Shown here in pieces: positions 34,442 through 48,384 of a DNA stretch of 64,000 bases. Source of the DNA: Cunninghamia lanceolata (lineage: Eukaryota; Streptophyta; Pinopsida; Cupressales; Cupressaceae); assembly GCA_027924645.1 (NCBI GenBank), contig BSBN01001753.1, positions 1,054,001-1,118,000 of the forward strand, read 5' to 3'. Position 1 is the first letter of the stretch. Every line of letters begins with the position of its first letter. Under the pieces are notes generated by a model. The model saw only the letters and a program-made list of their open reading frames with translations, had not been told where the DNA came from and did not search any database. The translations under genes and the position numbers were made by a program.

Positions 34442-35787
34442 TGTTGCAAGTATGGGCCTAACCGGTGTTGTCATTGATGTCGACATACTCTTGTTGCATT
34501 AATGATAAGGATTGGATGAGCTATGTGTTGAGGATATTGAGAAAATTAGTCCTAATCAGGAACAGAGAAGAACAGTGAAGACAGTGAGGTAAAGATCCCA
34601 ATTAAGATAAAGATTAGAGGATGTGCTTCAAAGGATTTGTAGATATGTGTCTTGAGATGATCCAGTAAAGATTTCAGTGGTCCGCATGAAGATCTGAAGA
34701 AGTTATGGCCACCTAAGTAAAACTGATTCTGGCAAGTGTTCAGAGGTGACATAGTGATACAGATAGGTCTGATGAGATCTGGAAGTGCATTATCATGTTC
34801 TGTGGTTTTGGTGGAGTGTTTAGGAAGTCCATGTGAAGTGACAACTCAATTGGTTAGTGATCTGGAGGTCCGCAAGCATCTATTCCAATATGACAGTGAT
34901 GACAGACTGTGTTCTTGAGGTTCCAGATGAAGGAGAGAATGATTTCAGTAGACAGCAGTAGTGTGGATGTTCTTGGTGATTTAGGCAAGCTTGTGGAGGT
35001 CTTTGGATTGTGTCCAATTCGTGTTGGTGGTCCGCATTAAAGATTGAGCTAGTAAATGAAGAACTACTTCCGGATGATGGTGTTCTTCCCAAGTCAGGCC
35101 AATCGGATGAGTTATACATCTTGTGGATGATCTTGATGATGTTATGTGAAGATTGGCGTATTCCTATAAGAAGATTGAAGTCTCAGATCTGTGTGGCCAA
35201 TAGTGTGTTGATCCGCGTGAAGTCTTTTTGTAATTAGTTTTGTTGCATTTATATATTTGCTCAATATTGTATGCCAACTTGGATGATTATTCCTAAGTCG
35301 ATGTATTGTATAAATAAGGAGTTGTAAAGTCATTTCAAAGTAGAGGTGTGGCGATGAGAGTGTGGTAGAGAGGAGCAGAGCGAAAGGCAGAGCAAAAGTA
35401 TTGAGCTTAAATGGAACTGACTTAAGCATGGTGAAGATGCTATTCTCCAATTCAAGTATGTGATACTTATTTTTTTGTAGACAGTGTATCTCTTGTAGGT
35501 AGTGAGCCCTAATTGGTATGTACCATTTGTTCTTTCTATTCTTCTAACAGAGAATACAATCTTGGGTTAATCACCCCATGGTTTTTCCCTTAACTGGGTT
35601 TTCCACGTCAAAATCTTGGTGTCTTGTGTGTTAATATGTTTCTGCTCTTGATTTAATGCATTGTGTTTCCATGATTGATTTATTATTATGCTGCTGAATT
35701 ACAAAGTGGATTTAAGTGTTTAATTAGAAGAAAGTTTTGGACAACTGATTCAGCCCCCCCTCTCAGTTGTCTACCCGAAATCTAACA
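34442..35787 (+). repeat. Copia-B 3' LTR
   Basis: It starts TGTTGCAAG and ends TCTAACA; ACATT follows. Same organisation as the 5' LTR, including TATA-like TATAAATAAGGAG at 35310-35322. Confidence 0.96.
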
Positions 35788-35792
35788 ACATT

Positions 35793-38630
35793 ATCAAATC
35801 TCTGTTACATTCATGGCAGCAAATGTGGCAAAGCGGAATACATTTAACTATGATTTAATATCCCTTGAGTCATTAAAAATTATCATGGAGACATACCATT
35901 ACATGAAAAAGTTCATTTAAGATCTTTCCTATAGACTACTGGAGACATCCCCTCATTCATTAACTAGATGTTTTGCTTTGTTTGATTCCCTAAAAACCAC
36001 CATGAGTTTTTGCACTTCCAGGAAATTGGTTCAGAGACCAACCCTTTGAAATGAATTCAAAATTTTCTATATAGGCTCCAAATGCTACACCCTAATTCTA
36101 CATTCAATAATCCTTGCATTTGCTTCATTCCCATTCAAAATGGAGGGCCTAGATGTTGTGCAGGCACAGGAAGTACCAGGGTATCTAGGAGAGCCCTCAT
36201 GTAATTATTGTGGGTTGGTGAGGCAAGTAGAAGTAGCGTGGCTTCAATTTGGGGCCCAAATATTAGAATATCATTTACTTTCATGTTTTGCCCACATCAA
36301 TGTAAATTCATCACTCCATTATACTTGCAGATTACTAATGCACTAAATCCTTCACTCGATGGATCAAGCCCATGAATGTGTTTGTTTATCCTTAGAAATA
36401 TTGCATACATTGGCACCAGGTACATGTGTTTCTATTATTGAATGGATCAAGCCCATGAACAAAGTCATGACAGTCGCCAAAAGCTTTTGAATTATTCTTT
36501 TGCTTTCTCTATTTTTCCTCGTTCCTCCTTCAGCATCTTCGACCCTTCTTGCAACCTATGAACTTTTCTTTCTTCTTTGTCTGTGGCCTTTTCTTCACTT
36601 TTAACATTTTTGGTTTGTCATGAACCTCATGTTAGTGCTTCAACGGTTCCATGAACTTAGGAACTATTGAAACATATCTCTTCTTTCTCTCCCTCACCTT
36701 TTCCCTTCATGGCTTCTTTTTGCTTTGTCAGCATTTTCTCATTTCAGTGATTTGGCAAAATTGGGAACTGCTAAACCACCCTATATTTAATACTTCCTTC
36801 GCCATCTTCTTTCCTATTTCATCAGTTTGGAGAAAACATGAACCGCCAAACCAAGGTAAACATAAGGCCACATTTGACTTTTGGCAGGAGTTATACTTAG
36901 CACTTTACACTTAGGATAACACTACGATTTTAGGGGATTTTCACTTAGAGGATTTAAAGGAATGGGGTCCCGTTAAACATATCTCAGGTTAGGTATCAAT
37001 GGGCCAAGTAGGCTAATACAGCACAAGGGTAAAACAACATGGGATTTTTAGTGTAATTGGGGCAAAATTAGGACTAGAAAATGGGAGTCCTAACACCCCC
37101 TTTGTATAGCCTTCCAAAACATGTGGTTTGGGTTGTGCCCTAAGGTGATGAAATCCTTAGGTAGGCCTGCTATGAGGAAAGAAGCTCAAGTGCTTTTGAT
37201 TCCCAAGACTGCCTTGTAGTGCAATGGATTAGCATACACAAACTTGGGTTTCTTGGGATTGAAAGCAATAAAAAGAGAACAAAGATATGTTTTTGATCTT
37301 CAAGATCATCCAAGGGTGCAAGGAAAGAGAATACACACAAATTTACACTCACAAACATGGCATACAATGTTCATCACCCTTAAACATATAAAGTGTGTAA
37401 CTAGATTAGCATAAAAATAAAGCTTTGGCAAGAATGTTGCACCCACAAAAGATTAGTAGTTTGGATAAAAAGTCTTCGACATGTGGGAAGCGTTGCAATC
37501 AAAACATTAGTAGCACACCTTATGAAAACAACATGTAAAATTTCAATTCAAATTGAGATAACTAGCATGTATGGTGAGATGGAAAAAATTGACCTAGCCC
37601 ATAGCAAAGGCACTAGAGTTAGCATTCTGTCAACTATAAAAATGCAAAAAATTGACTCCTTGGGTAAACGTTATGTACTTTGGTGTAAAAGGAGGTATTT
37701 GAGAAAATTAAAAAGAGCCCCAAGGGCTTAGGTAGCTAGGCTATCCACGGGGTAGATAGGATAGGGGACTAGACAAGCTATTTGTGGGGCAGATAAAGAA
37801 GCAGACAAGCCAGACAGGGGCATAATGGGTGGTGATGTGGTAATGGTGGGTAGTTTAGGTGAGAAACGTTGGTGCAGTAGGGGTAGAGGTGGCTAGGAGG
37901 TGATGCAAATAGATGGGAAGATGTCAAGGGAGTAGTGGTGCAACAAGGTGAAAAAAGGGATAGTGGAGCATAGGGGAGAGGTGTAGGTGGAGTATGAAGG
38001 GCATAGCAGAGGTGTAAGTAGTTGAGATTGAGTGACAAGGTGGAGGAAAGGTTGGGAGGCCACAAGGTGACAAGGAAAAGCTAGGCACAACAAAGGGAAC
38101 ATAGGGGAAGGGTATCTAGGAATGGAATGGGATAGGGTAAGGAAGGGATGTCTAGGGTAGTACTAAGTCAAGGACAAGATAGAGTGTCTGTCGGCAGGGT
38201 AGGGTAAGGGGGATGGGTAGGTCTTAGGCTTAGGTCCTATGTTTAGAAGTGCATGGGGGATGGTTAACCTTTAGGACACATGGGTTTTTTAGCCCACATG
38301 GAGGTTTATTTAAAATTTAAAAATTTAAATTGTTTTAAAATAAACAAACATGATGCTCACCCTTTTAAAGTTTAAAAAAAAAAACTATGCTACTATGCTT
38401 TTTTTGTTTTTGATTTTATTTTAATGTGCTTTTGTAAAATAAACAAAAAAGAACACCAAATACTATAAGAAGATGAAATTGTTTTTTTTTTAATTTTTTA
38501 AAATAAAATACAAATAAAAAAATAGAACAGTAAAATGTCTAACTAAAATGGTTATGTTTTTTTAATTTTTTTGCATTAAAATGAAATTTAAAAAGTGGAT
38601 TTTTCTTATTAAAAAAATCCTTTTTTACTA
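35793..38630. other. Element X internal segment D, no supported gene
   Basis: X interior from the Copia-B insertion to the PBS. On the minus strand this is the region just after the primer site, where gag would lie in a coding element, but no gag-like frame is visible. The ORFs at 37778-38102 (minus) are Pro/Leu/Ser-rich low-complexity readings. 38280-38620 is a T- and A-run-rich leader. Confidence 0.6.
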
Positions 38631-38648
38631 GGCCCACTGAGCGTGCCA
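38631..38648 (-). other. Element X primer-binding site
   Basis: The minus strand reads TGGCACGCTCAGTGGGCC next to the LTR, similar to the TGGCACGC..GTGGG type of PBS seen in plant Gypsy-like elements. Confidence 0.65.
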
Positions 38649-39621
38649 AAACAAAGAATCAAAAATCTAAATAATAGTGCAAATATAAACTATTGCTAAC
38701 CTTATACCTTATATTAGAGCTTGTAAATGAAAGATAAATTAAGTAATACAAAACATAAAAAAGCATTTTACCTTCCATTTGATGTTGAGGCATGCTCCTT
38801 GATTTGTTTTAATGAGGGATGCATGTGGTTGCTCAATCCTACAACATGCCTTTTATTTCCAAGTGATTGATTAAAATGGCTTGAGGGATGATGCATTTAT
38901 ATATTTTTATGAAGAGAATAAAGAGTTGAGATTGATTTGGAAGATCAATGGATGAGGTTGATTGAGAGATTAGAGTGCATGAGAAGCCACCAAGTGTCAC
39001 TTAGTGATTGATGCAAATGATGAGGGTTTGAATTGAGAAGATTTGGATGGCTAAGATTTTCTAGGAAAAGATGGAGGGTGAGGATTAAAAGGTACTTTTT
39101 GGAACCTTGTGCAAGCTCTCACAAATGTGTGAGAATAAACATGGGGATGTGTGATTAAGACAAGTGGGACTTCTTACACATGTATGAGAAAAATAGAGAA
39201 GTGTGATTATGACAAGTAAGACTTCTTACACGTGTGAAAAATATAAGTGAGATTATGACATGATCTCACAAATGTGTGAGAATCACATGTGTGAAATGAA
39301 GCGTGGAGATTACAGTGGTTAAGTGAATGGCTAGGATTGAAGATTAATTTGTCTTAGGATTGATGATGTGGATTTTAGGAATGGGAATCTTTAATTAGAG
39401 AAATTAGATGATGTGGATTTAGCTTAGTTAATTAAATAAAATGATTTATTTAATTAACTAACATTAGGACATTATCTTAGTTAAATTTAATTAACTAACA
39501 TTAGGATAGACTAATTAAATAAAATTTATTTAATTAGTTTATGGGAGCGGGATAACCTAATTAATTAAATAATTTATTTAATTAATCAGCACAAGAATGG
39601 ATAGGGGATTAATGATAGGAA
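38649..39621 (-). repeat. Element X 5' LTR, main part
   Basis: Aligns with 6561-7456. The stretch 38649-38744 has no counterpart in the window because Copia-A removed it from the other LTR. The LTR is interrupted at 39621 by Copia-C and finishes at 59417-59454. The exact boundary with the PBS is uncertain by a few bases because no clean TG terminus is visible. Confidence 0.82.
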
Positions 39622-41484
39622 TGTTAGAACACAAGGATACACTGAGAGGGGGGTGAATCTATATATCACTAAAGCTTATTTCATTTAATCATCAACAATC
39701 AAAACTTCTAACCGCTTTAACTAGAAGATCAACAAATTAAACCAATTAAAGCACAACACATAAGTACATAGCCACAACACCAGATTTATGTGGAAAACCC
39801 AAGAAAGGAAAAACCACAGTGAGCAAGTTGCTTGGATCTACTATCCAAATCTAGCCTCACAAATAAAGATAAAACAAGATTACAATATTATTTATGGGCT
39901 ACAACCTAAAGGAAGCTACAACTCCCTGAAATATAATGTAATGGCACTTACAGAAAGAGGCCACATGCTTTGGATATTACATTCAATGGATCTTACTGAA
40001 CAAAATAGCTCTGCATCATCCGTACTTTTCACTTTGACACAAAACTTCACTTTCTCTGCTTAGCGAACACTATTACCTCCAACATACCTTCACAAACATA
40101 CTCACATCTGCTCACACATCTTTGCACACTCTCACACACTCATTCTTTCCTCAAAAAAAAAAGATCTTTCATTTATACCTTCTGCAAATCTAAAAATCCT
40201 TCTCCCAAGTCGGCCAAGATGAAATGTGTATTCATGAAACATGCAAGGCCACACCATGTCGGCATCCAAAAGATGTAGATAATCAATGTAGTTCAAACTG
40301 AGTGATAACCAGGACCTATTCTTCATTATCACATTCTTCCAAGCTGGTGTACACTTCAAATCATTTGGAGGGAACATTAAAACACATGAAGTCAGCCCAA
40401 CAAACACTGATCCTTCCGCCCAATAGATCCAGACCAAAAGTGGTACCAGAGGGATCAATTAACATCATGAGGATCATCACACAAGTAACATAAGACTTAC
40501 ACAAATATTCTCAATCAATCCTTCTTTTGAAATATATGTTTTCTTTCTAGCTCAAGCAAGTAGAAACTAAGCCTAGTATCACAAATAAACACTGAACACA
40601 TAGTCTTAAGATAGAACATTGAAAAACTAGCTTGCGGTGCACTTTAGCACTTGAAACCTAAATTGAATCATCCATATGAATATATGAACTTATCTTCCAA
40701 ACCTCAAAGCCAAAAGATAAATTGCGGTGAAATACAGTGGCTTCTATTTTCTCCTCCAAACAACCCTAGTTAGCATCAAGATGAGTCTTTATTCTGTTGA
40801 CCCCGGAGAACCGCTGCATTACACCTTAGTAGCTAAATCTTGAATATTATCATCTTTTTTTCTATAAATGATCATCCTTCAAATTGAAATACCTCAACTT
40901 GCAAGGTGGAGAAATGCAGAGCATTTCCCAGATGCATCTTGACTGCATCGACTTTGAATAATTGTCTTCACACTATGAGCTCTAGAAACTTTTGCATTAA
41001 TCTTCAAGCTCTAAAAATAGGAACATACAATCTTCACACAAGTCTCTGACCAAATCTTAAACTACAAGGTTGTACCTTCAAATGTGGAGGAATGCAGAGA
41101 ATTCTCCCGATCTTATTCTATGCAAACTTTAGTGTCTTGGACAACCTGAATCTTTCTTTCAAAACTAAAGCAATGATTTTCCTTAGGAAACAATCAATAA
41201 AGTATTTACCACATTAGAGACTTCATTCTCATCTTCATACAACAACAACAAACTCTTATCTTAAAGAAATAATCTTCATGTTAACACATTCTTTGTCTAT
41301 ACAACTTCAGGAAATATTGATGACATTCATTATCTTACCCTTCTCACCAAAGCTTCTTTGATATATCTTCTTTTGTCTTCTTCTCTGATCATATTTTGAT
41401 AGACTTTCTTTGACATTAACATCTTGTTCACTTTACACACCTGAATCTCACATTGTTGACATCAATGACAACACCAATGTAACA
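39622..41484 (-). repeat. Copia-C 3' LTR
   Basis: Aligns with 57597-59411. Differences include about 50 extra bases here, for example near 40222-40245 and 40660-40700. The minus strand starts TGTTACATTGG. Confidence 0.94.
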
Positions 41485-41498
41485 ATCTCTCCTTTTGG
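41485..41498 (-). other. Copia-C polypurine tract
   Basis: The minus strand reads CCAAAAGGAGAGAT directly before the LTR. A second, stronger purine tract (CAAAGGGGGAGAG) lies 45 bp upstream on the minus strand, near 41532-41546. Confidence 0.75.
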
Positions 41499-41783
41499 CA
41501 TTGATGGCAACACTTGACCTGATATGCAATTCTCTCCCCCTTTGACATCAAGGACAAAGGGCTAGTGGTCTTCTTTTGAACTAATCTTTTGCCCCCCTGT
41601 ATGCTTTCTTCTTGATTTTTCTTTTACTGCTCCTCACTTGTCATCTCCCCCTGACTGATCAAATCTTATTATCCTTCAAAAACCTCTTGCTTACTAATCC
41701 CCTTGAGAGGTAGCCACCATCAATCTAGAGATAAAAAATATATCTTGAATTGCTCCCCCTAGATAGATGCACCATCTATGCAT

Positions 41784-44700
41784 CTAGTTAGAATAAGGAG
41801 GGGCAACAACCCCTAACTTATGTCTAAGATACTCAAAAGTATCCTTAGAAAGTGCCTTGGTGAAGATGTCTACAACTTGATCCTTTGTAGGCACATACTC
41901 CAGTCTGACTTCTTGATCTACAACTTTCTCTCTCAAAAAGTGATACCTAATACATGGGTTTGGTTCTAGAATGCATCACTAAATTCTTTGAAATATTGAT
42001 AGCACTTGTATTATCACAAAGAATAGGAATAGGCTCATCATATACAACCTTGATATCCTTCAATGTTTGCTTCATGCACAACACTTGAGTACAGCAGGTT
42101 GTTACAGCAATATATTCTACCTCTGCAGTTGATAAGGACATTGAATCCTACTTCTTGCTAATCCATGAGACCAGTTTATCTCCCAAAAAGAAAGCTCCTC
42201 CGCTAGTACTTCTCCTATCATCAACACTACCAGCCCAATCTGCATTAGTATAAGCACTCAGAGAAAAGTCATTGCCCTTTTGATACCACAATCCATGTTC
42301 CAAAGTACTCTTCAAGCATCTAAATATTATCTTGACTGCCTTCACATATGTTTCCTTAGGATCAGCTTGAAATCTTGCAACCAAACACATGACTTGCATA
42401 ATGTCAGGCCTTGATGTTGTTAGGTATAGTAGGCCCCCAATCATAGATCTGTACTGAGTCTAACCAACTTTAGATGACTCATCATCTTTACTAAAGTGAC
42501 AACCAGTTGCCATAGGAGTACTCATAGGCTTGCAATATTCCATTCCAAACTTCTTCAACATTTCCTTAACATAATTTGCTTGAGAGATAAAGATTCCCTC
42601 ATTTGATTGAGATATTTGAAGTCCTAAAAAGAATGATAGCTCTCATAACATAGATATTTCAAACTCTTTTTGCATCTCTCCTACAAACTTCTTACACATC
42701 TCATCATATCCACAAGAGATTATATCATCAACATACATAGCAACAATTAGAATTTGTTCACCTTCAATTTTGATGTAAAGATTACTATATGTGGTACCTT
42801 TCTTGAAACCTTGTTGAAGCAAGTATTTGTCCAACCTTGCATACCAAGCTCTAGGGGCTTGTTTGAGACCATACAAAGCCTTCTTGAGTCTGCACACCAT
42901 GCTTGGATCTTTTGATAACTGAAAGCCATCCAGCTGCTCTATGTAGACCTCTTCTTCCAACTCACCATTTAGGAAAGAAGATTTAACATACATCTGATAT
43001 ACCTTGAATCCCTTATGTACTACAAAATCAAGAACCATTTTGATTGCTTCCATCCTTGCCACCGAAGAAAATGTCTCCTCATAGTCAACACCTTCAACTT
43101 ATAAATATCCTTTCCAAACCACTCTTACTTTATTTCTGACCACTTCTCCTTCTTCATTCAATTTGTTCCTGAAAACCCATTTTGTTCCTATCACAGGCCT
43201 TGGCACCAACTCCCAAGTCTGATTCTTTTCTATCTAATTCAATTCTTCTTCCATGGTTTGTATCCATCCTTCATCCTTGCTAGCCTCATTAAAAATTTTA
43301 GGCTCTATTCTTGATAGTAAATCAAAGTTTACTTGTTCATATCTTCTTGCAAATGTTCTTCTTGTTTGAACTCCTTCATTCTTGTCTCCAATGATGTAAT
43401 CTTCTGAATGATTTTTCTGAACATACTTGGTTAGAGTCTTAGCAGTCTTCACTAGAGTTTCTTCCTTTTCTTCAACTTCTGCAACTTCCTCTGTGTAGGT
43501 AGGTTCATCTAGCCAACAGTCCTCTTGCTCAACTAAATTTTGATGTGACTCTTCATCAACCCTTACATTTGCACTCTCAACTATCTTCCTTAGTCTTTTG
43601 TTGTAGCATTTGTAGGATTTGCTAGTAGTTGATTATCCAAGGAAAATACCTTCATCTTATCTTGAGTAAAACTTTCCCAGACCTTCTTCATCTCTTCTGA
43701 TGTAGCATTTACTTCCAAAAACTCTAAAATACTTGATTGTTGCAGGTCTTCCATTCCAAATCTCATAAGGGGTCTTGGTGTTGTGCTTTATTAATTGTCC
43801 CCTATTAAGAATATAGACTATTGTATGAATTTCTTCCTTCTAGTATATATCAGGTAGTTTAGCTTCACTCAACATTGTCCTGGCCATCTCCTAGATAGTC
43901 TTATTCTTTCTCTCTACAACACCATTCTGTTGAGGGGTTCTAGCAGCTGCATAGTGTCTTTTGATTCCATGTTCTTAACAAAATTCTACAAACTCATTTG
44001 AAGTGAACTCACCACCTCTATTGGATCTGAAGCATTTGATTCTAGCATTCATTTCATTTTCAACCATAGATTTGAAGATCTTCAATCTACTGAAAGCTTC
44101 TAATTTTTCTTTAAAAAATGTAACCCATGTCATTCTAGAGAAGTCATCAACGAGTAACATGAAATGCCTCTCACCTTGTAAGATTTTTGTCCTAGTTGGT
44201 CCGCACATGTCTATATGAACCAGCTCCAAGGGCCTTATAGTAGAGTATTCCTTAGACTTGAAAGTTATCCTTATTTACTTCCCAATCTAACATTTCTTAC
44301 ATATTTTGTTTGTAGGCTTGATGATCTTTGGCATGTCCCTTATTGCTTCATGGAACTGATCTTCATCAGATTGTCAAAGTTGATGTGCCCAATTCTCTTG
44401 TGCCATGACCAACATTCATTTGTTTGTCCTAATAGACAAGTCTTCTCTTTAGCCCCTTTTAGATTATACAAGTTGCCTTCTGTCTTAAAGCCTTCTACCA
44501 CCAGTTTTCCAGACTTTTCTCTCTTGATTTCACATCCTTGATCATGAAATGTAAGATTATATCCTTTTCTACACATTTGATTTACACTAAGAAGATTATG
44601 CTTGAGACCTTCTACATAAAGAACATCATGTGTCTGAGACTTTCCATCAAGGATTATAGTACCTTTTCTAGTGATCTTTTTAGAAGAGTTATCTCTAAAC

Positions 44701-44868
44701 CTAATCAATCCACCATCCCACTTGCCAAGATTAATAAACTTACTTTTATCACCTATCATGTGATTTGTACATCCACTGTCTGTCACCCAAAGATTGGATT
44801 GTTTGGACAATCATTGAGTTCTCAACTCCATTGTTACTCTCCTTGTCTTGCTCAGTGACATAAGTTAT
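41784..44868 (-). pseudogene. Copia-C protease, integrase, reverse transcriptase and RNase H
   Basis: Protease region WVTDSGCTNHMIGD (near 44750-44790; TDSG where relatives have IDSG), GAG-pre-integrase WHKRIGHINF (44370-44400), integrase HIDMCGPTRTK and DDFSRMTW (43975-44229) and ERKNKT near 43900. RT has YQMYVKSSFLNGELEEEVYI and an intact catalytic YVDD box (42728-42745). RNase H has YTNADWAGSVDDRRSTSGGA and SLSTAEVEYIAV. The frame from integrase to the end is constant but broken by stops at 43975, 43234, near 43097, 42643, 42148 and 41947. The frame ends at TAG 41784-41786. Confidence 0.9.
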
Positions 44869-46279
44869 TTAAGATTTTAAATTTTCCAAACCATTCTTGC
44901 AATACCTTGCCATGTGTCCAAACTTGTTGCAAATTTGACAAACCATATTGGCATTCACAAGATTTCTCTCATTTATTACAGACTTGCAATCCATAGCCTT
45001 ATGACCAAGTTTATTGTAGATAAAACAATAACTAAAGAAAACATGATTGAACTTGTTCATGGAGAATTGTCTTGCATGAAGAGATCTTCCTTGATACAAG
45101 ATGAGATCTATACAACATGTATCATTTGGACTTCCAAGCTTTGCCTTTTTCAACTCCTTTTTGAGAAACTAAATTTTGTTCCCAAGTTTTGCACATTCTT
45201 TTGTCTTGGCTTCAATCACATCTCTTTGTTCTTGATTCTCCTTGCATATTCTAAGTCTTTAAGAGAAGAAACAAGTTCACCTTCAAAATCAACTTCATAT
45301 TCTTCTTTATTTGTAGCCTTGTCTAAACCATCTGAGATCACCATGCCCATGAATAGAGATTCTCCTCTATCTTCATCAGATGAGTAGTGATCTACTTCTT
45401 CTCTGGAGCTGTAGTCTTCTTTTGAAAGAAGGTTCCTCTAAAAATTGTTTCTCTTGAACCGTTTGTTGCTACTTTTACTTTCTCCAAAAGGACATTTAGA
45501 GGCATAATGACCAATTCTAGCACATTTAAAACATTTGAAAGGTGGCTTACCTTTATATTTACCTAATCCTCTTTTCAAATTTCTTACAAAATCCACTTCT
45601 TCTTCCTCAGCTTCATTTCATATGTCAGATGTTCCTTTATTCTTCACAGTGTTGAAAGCAGCTTCTTTTTGGCATGGACCAATGACTTCATTTCTCATTT
45701 CATAGGTAGTGAGGGACCCAAACAGTTCTAGCATGGTGAGTTTCTTCAAGTCTTTAGCTTCTTCTATTTTAGAAACTTTTAAACCAAATATGTGAGGGAG
45801 GGATCTCGGGATTTTCTTTACAACCATTGATTTAGCTATATCTTCACCCATACTTTTGATTCCATTCACAACTTCATCTCGTGTAAATAGCTAGCTATGT
45901 TCTCTTCTTATTTCATCCTTAGATTCTCAAATACTATTTTGTAGTATTGTAGTTTGGCTTCCTTTATAGTGTAATCTCCTTCATAAAGACCTTTGATTTT
46001 ATCCAATATCTCCTTTGTTGTCTTGCACCACACAACCTTGACTAACTCAGAACTGGTCAAACCGCCTAAGATTTCATTCTTGGCTTTGGCATTATTCTCA
46101 TGGGCCTTTTTCGCATCTGAATTTGCAATGGGATGACTGGATTCAACATAATCAGTCTCAATCACCCTCTAGAGATCATACCCTAGTGAGATAAGATATG
46201 CTTCCATCCTTACACTCCAGAAGTCATAGTTATTTCCATCAAACATAGGATCTTTAGTAGAGGACTCCTTCTGAGCCAT
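44869..46279 (-). pseudogene. Copia-C gag with three zinc knuckles
   Basis: The start ATG at 46277-46279 opens MAQKESSTKDPMFDGNNY, a Copia gag N-terminus, with a stop soon after in a W position. Capsid pieces follow (GGLTSSELVKVV, IKGLYEGDYTIKEAKLQ). One complete CCHC knuckle, CFKCARIGHYASKC, lies near 45493-45534. Two more lie at 44869-45050: CFIYNKLGHKAMDC, in which one Cys is Tyr, and CQICNKFGHMARYC, complete. Most Copia gags have one knuckle. At least two frameshifts separate the pieces. Confidence 0.83.
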
Positions 46280-46303
46280 GTGTTCTATTCCAAGATCTAC
46301 CTT

Positions 46304-48384
46304 CAGTTGTTAGGTTGCACCAAGGAACTTTGTGTTGTGCCTTGCACACACGCCCCATTTTATCAAATGGAGACCCCCTTTTCCTGCTTTGCTTGAGGTT
46401 TGGCTTAGTCTCCGTCAGTTCCCTTTGAGGAAATAATGAGTTTGCAAGGTCAAATATGTCCACATGAAAATCTAAAATTGCGTGAATCAAGTGAAAACAT
46501 GTTTAAAATCCTTAGGAAGTTGATTCTAGTCAAGAAAGTTGCTTTGCCAACAAGTTCTAGAGTCCCAAAGTCATTTTTCTTTAAAAACCTAAGTTGTTGA
46601 ACTAGTGCTAAAATCCAGTGGTACTGCATACCAGCGTTGGCATCCCAAAAAATGAGTTTGCACCAAGCATCAAAAGCACTGCATCTTGTGCTAGATTTCA
46701 CTGGTGTTGCATATCAGCACTAGCACTGAAAATAGCCTTTACCAACTCGCAAAGAAAATCCTATGCACTACACATAGGCAGCAGACCCCTGAAATCCTGC
46801 TAAGGCAGTAAGCATAAAAAAACCTGCTAAGTTCATTGCACACCAAGCTGTATTTGTACTCCACATTAATGGCAATTAAATTAGGAATTATAAAGGGTTT
46901 TTAGACTTATTTTGAGCTCATTCTAAATTTTCATAATCATTGAGAACTCTGTAAGTGGCGATAGGCCATTTTGTGACATGGTGAGGTCGATCAAAGAACA
47001 CGTTTCAGTAAGAAATTCCCTTTTATTTTCACAATTCTTCAAAGCATAGGTTGGTGCCCTCTCTGTATTGCATTTAAATCGATGGATTTAGGGTTTGGTT
47101 TCATTTGAGAATAATTAGTAGCTGAGATGCTTGATGTTTATTGTTCAAATTTCCTTGCGAAATACTTTTGAGCTTGGTCTTATTTGAATTTAAAGGTTTT
47201 CTTGTGTTGTAGTGTGTGTTATATTGAAAATTTCATAGCTTGGGCCTTGATATTAAACATGGGATGCACATTTGGTAGATAAACCTCTAGAAAGTATAGG
47301 GATTGAAGACTTTTAAATCATTAAAAATATGTAAGCCTATCATTGTAAAAACCTAAAATCTCTTGTGTTTAAATCTGTTAGGCAAACCTTTAAAACCTAG
47401 ATTAGGAAGAACACTTAGCGTTAAATTTGCTAATAACGACATTGCGGGGAAAAGGACCTTCATTGCATTTATCATGCACTTGCTAAAATCTCCACAAACC
47501 AATACCAAGAACTTTGTGCTAAAATGTGACATCACCACCTTCTACGCTAAAAATGATTGTCGTTGCACCTGAATTTCTTTGCCAACACACTTCAAACACT
47601 TTGCGCTGACTTGCGCTAAAATAGCCTCCTACTGCATTTATGTAGCACCCTTTAAAATTAGAACTGACCGGTACCATTAGAAATTCTTGCCAACTACCAT
47701 TCATGACCTTAGTGCTAAATCTATAGTCTGTTGCCTTGCGCTAAAAAGCTCGCTTACTACATTTAGGTAGTACCACCCAAGAGCAGTGCAAACCGATAAC
47801 ATGCAAAATCACCGCTAACCTGCCATTACCCACTCTGCACTGAAGACCTCCTCTACTGCCTTGCACTAGATTTTGCTCCTGCTATACCTAACCAGTAGAC
47901 CCCAATTCCCCCTCTAATTTAGTAGCAACCCAAATCCCCACTATATCCCATAGGGTCTCAAAACCGCGCTAACCCTGATACAATGAAATTTTAAGGATTT
48001 TTTCTAAGGAAATAAAGCTTATTTGGTCTGACAATTTTATTTTTGAGATGAAATAAAGGTGATTTGCATGTTGTGGTTGAATTTTGAAAATCATACAGTT
48101 AAGGCTTGCATTTATTACATAGTCAGTAGGGTCTTAAAAACCCACTGAACTATTTTTATTGCTTCTTTATGCATATTTGTGTAATGAATGTCATAGAATA
48201 GGACAACATGCAAATCTTAGGCTAGACAAGTATATTTCTAAGGGTTTTCTAAAAGGTTTTATCACATATCTTAGCTTTAGGAAGTGAAATTGTAGTTAGC
48301 TGACTATTTCAAGAACCTAAGTCAAGAAAATCTAGGACCATTATATTACAAGACTTACTTATTAGGTCTAGTACTGTAGGTTAA
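46304..48384. other. Left part of composite segment, no gene seen
   Basis: No ORF with a recognisable domain. Diverged internal repetition is visible: phrases such as TTGCGCTAAAA, CTGCATTTATGTAGCACC and CTACATTTAGGTAGTACC recur around 47600-47780, and related GCACTA...TACTGCATACCAGC phrases around 46600-46760. It may be an upstream region of the following ORF. Confidence 0.5.

Larger units (their letters stand above)
28518..35792 (+). mobile_element. Complete Copia-B LTR retrotransposon
   Basis: LTRs at 28523-29899 and 34442-35787 (1377 and 1346 bp) are flanked by a perfect ACATT duplication (28518-28522, 35788-35792). Between them are a PBS, gag, protease, integrase, RT, RNase H and a polypurine tract, in Copia order. 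The first 100 aligned LTR bases differ at three sites, all transitions. Gag and integrase have stops and frameshifts, but the RT-RNase H frame is open. Three further LTRs of this family are in the window: a solo LTR at 52579-53912 and one starting at 63868, plus this pair. Confidence 0.97.

Noticed and set aside
37778..38102. Possible gag for element X (minus-strand Pro-rich ORFs)
   Set aside because: Position is plausible for gag but composition is low-complexity and no capsid or zinc-knuckle motif is present.
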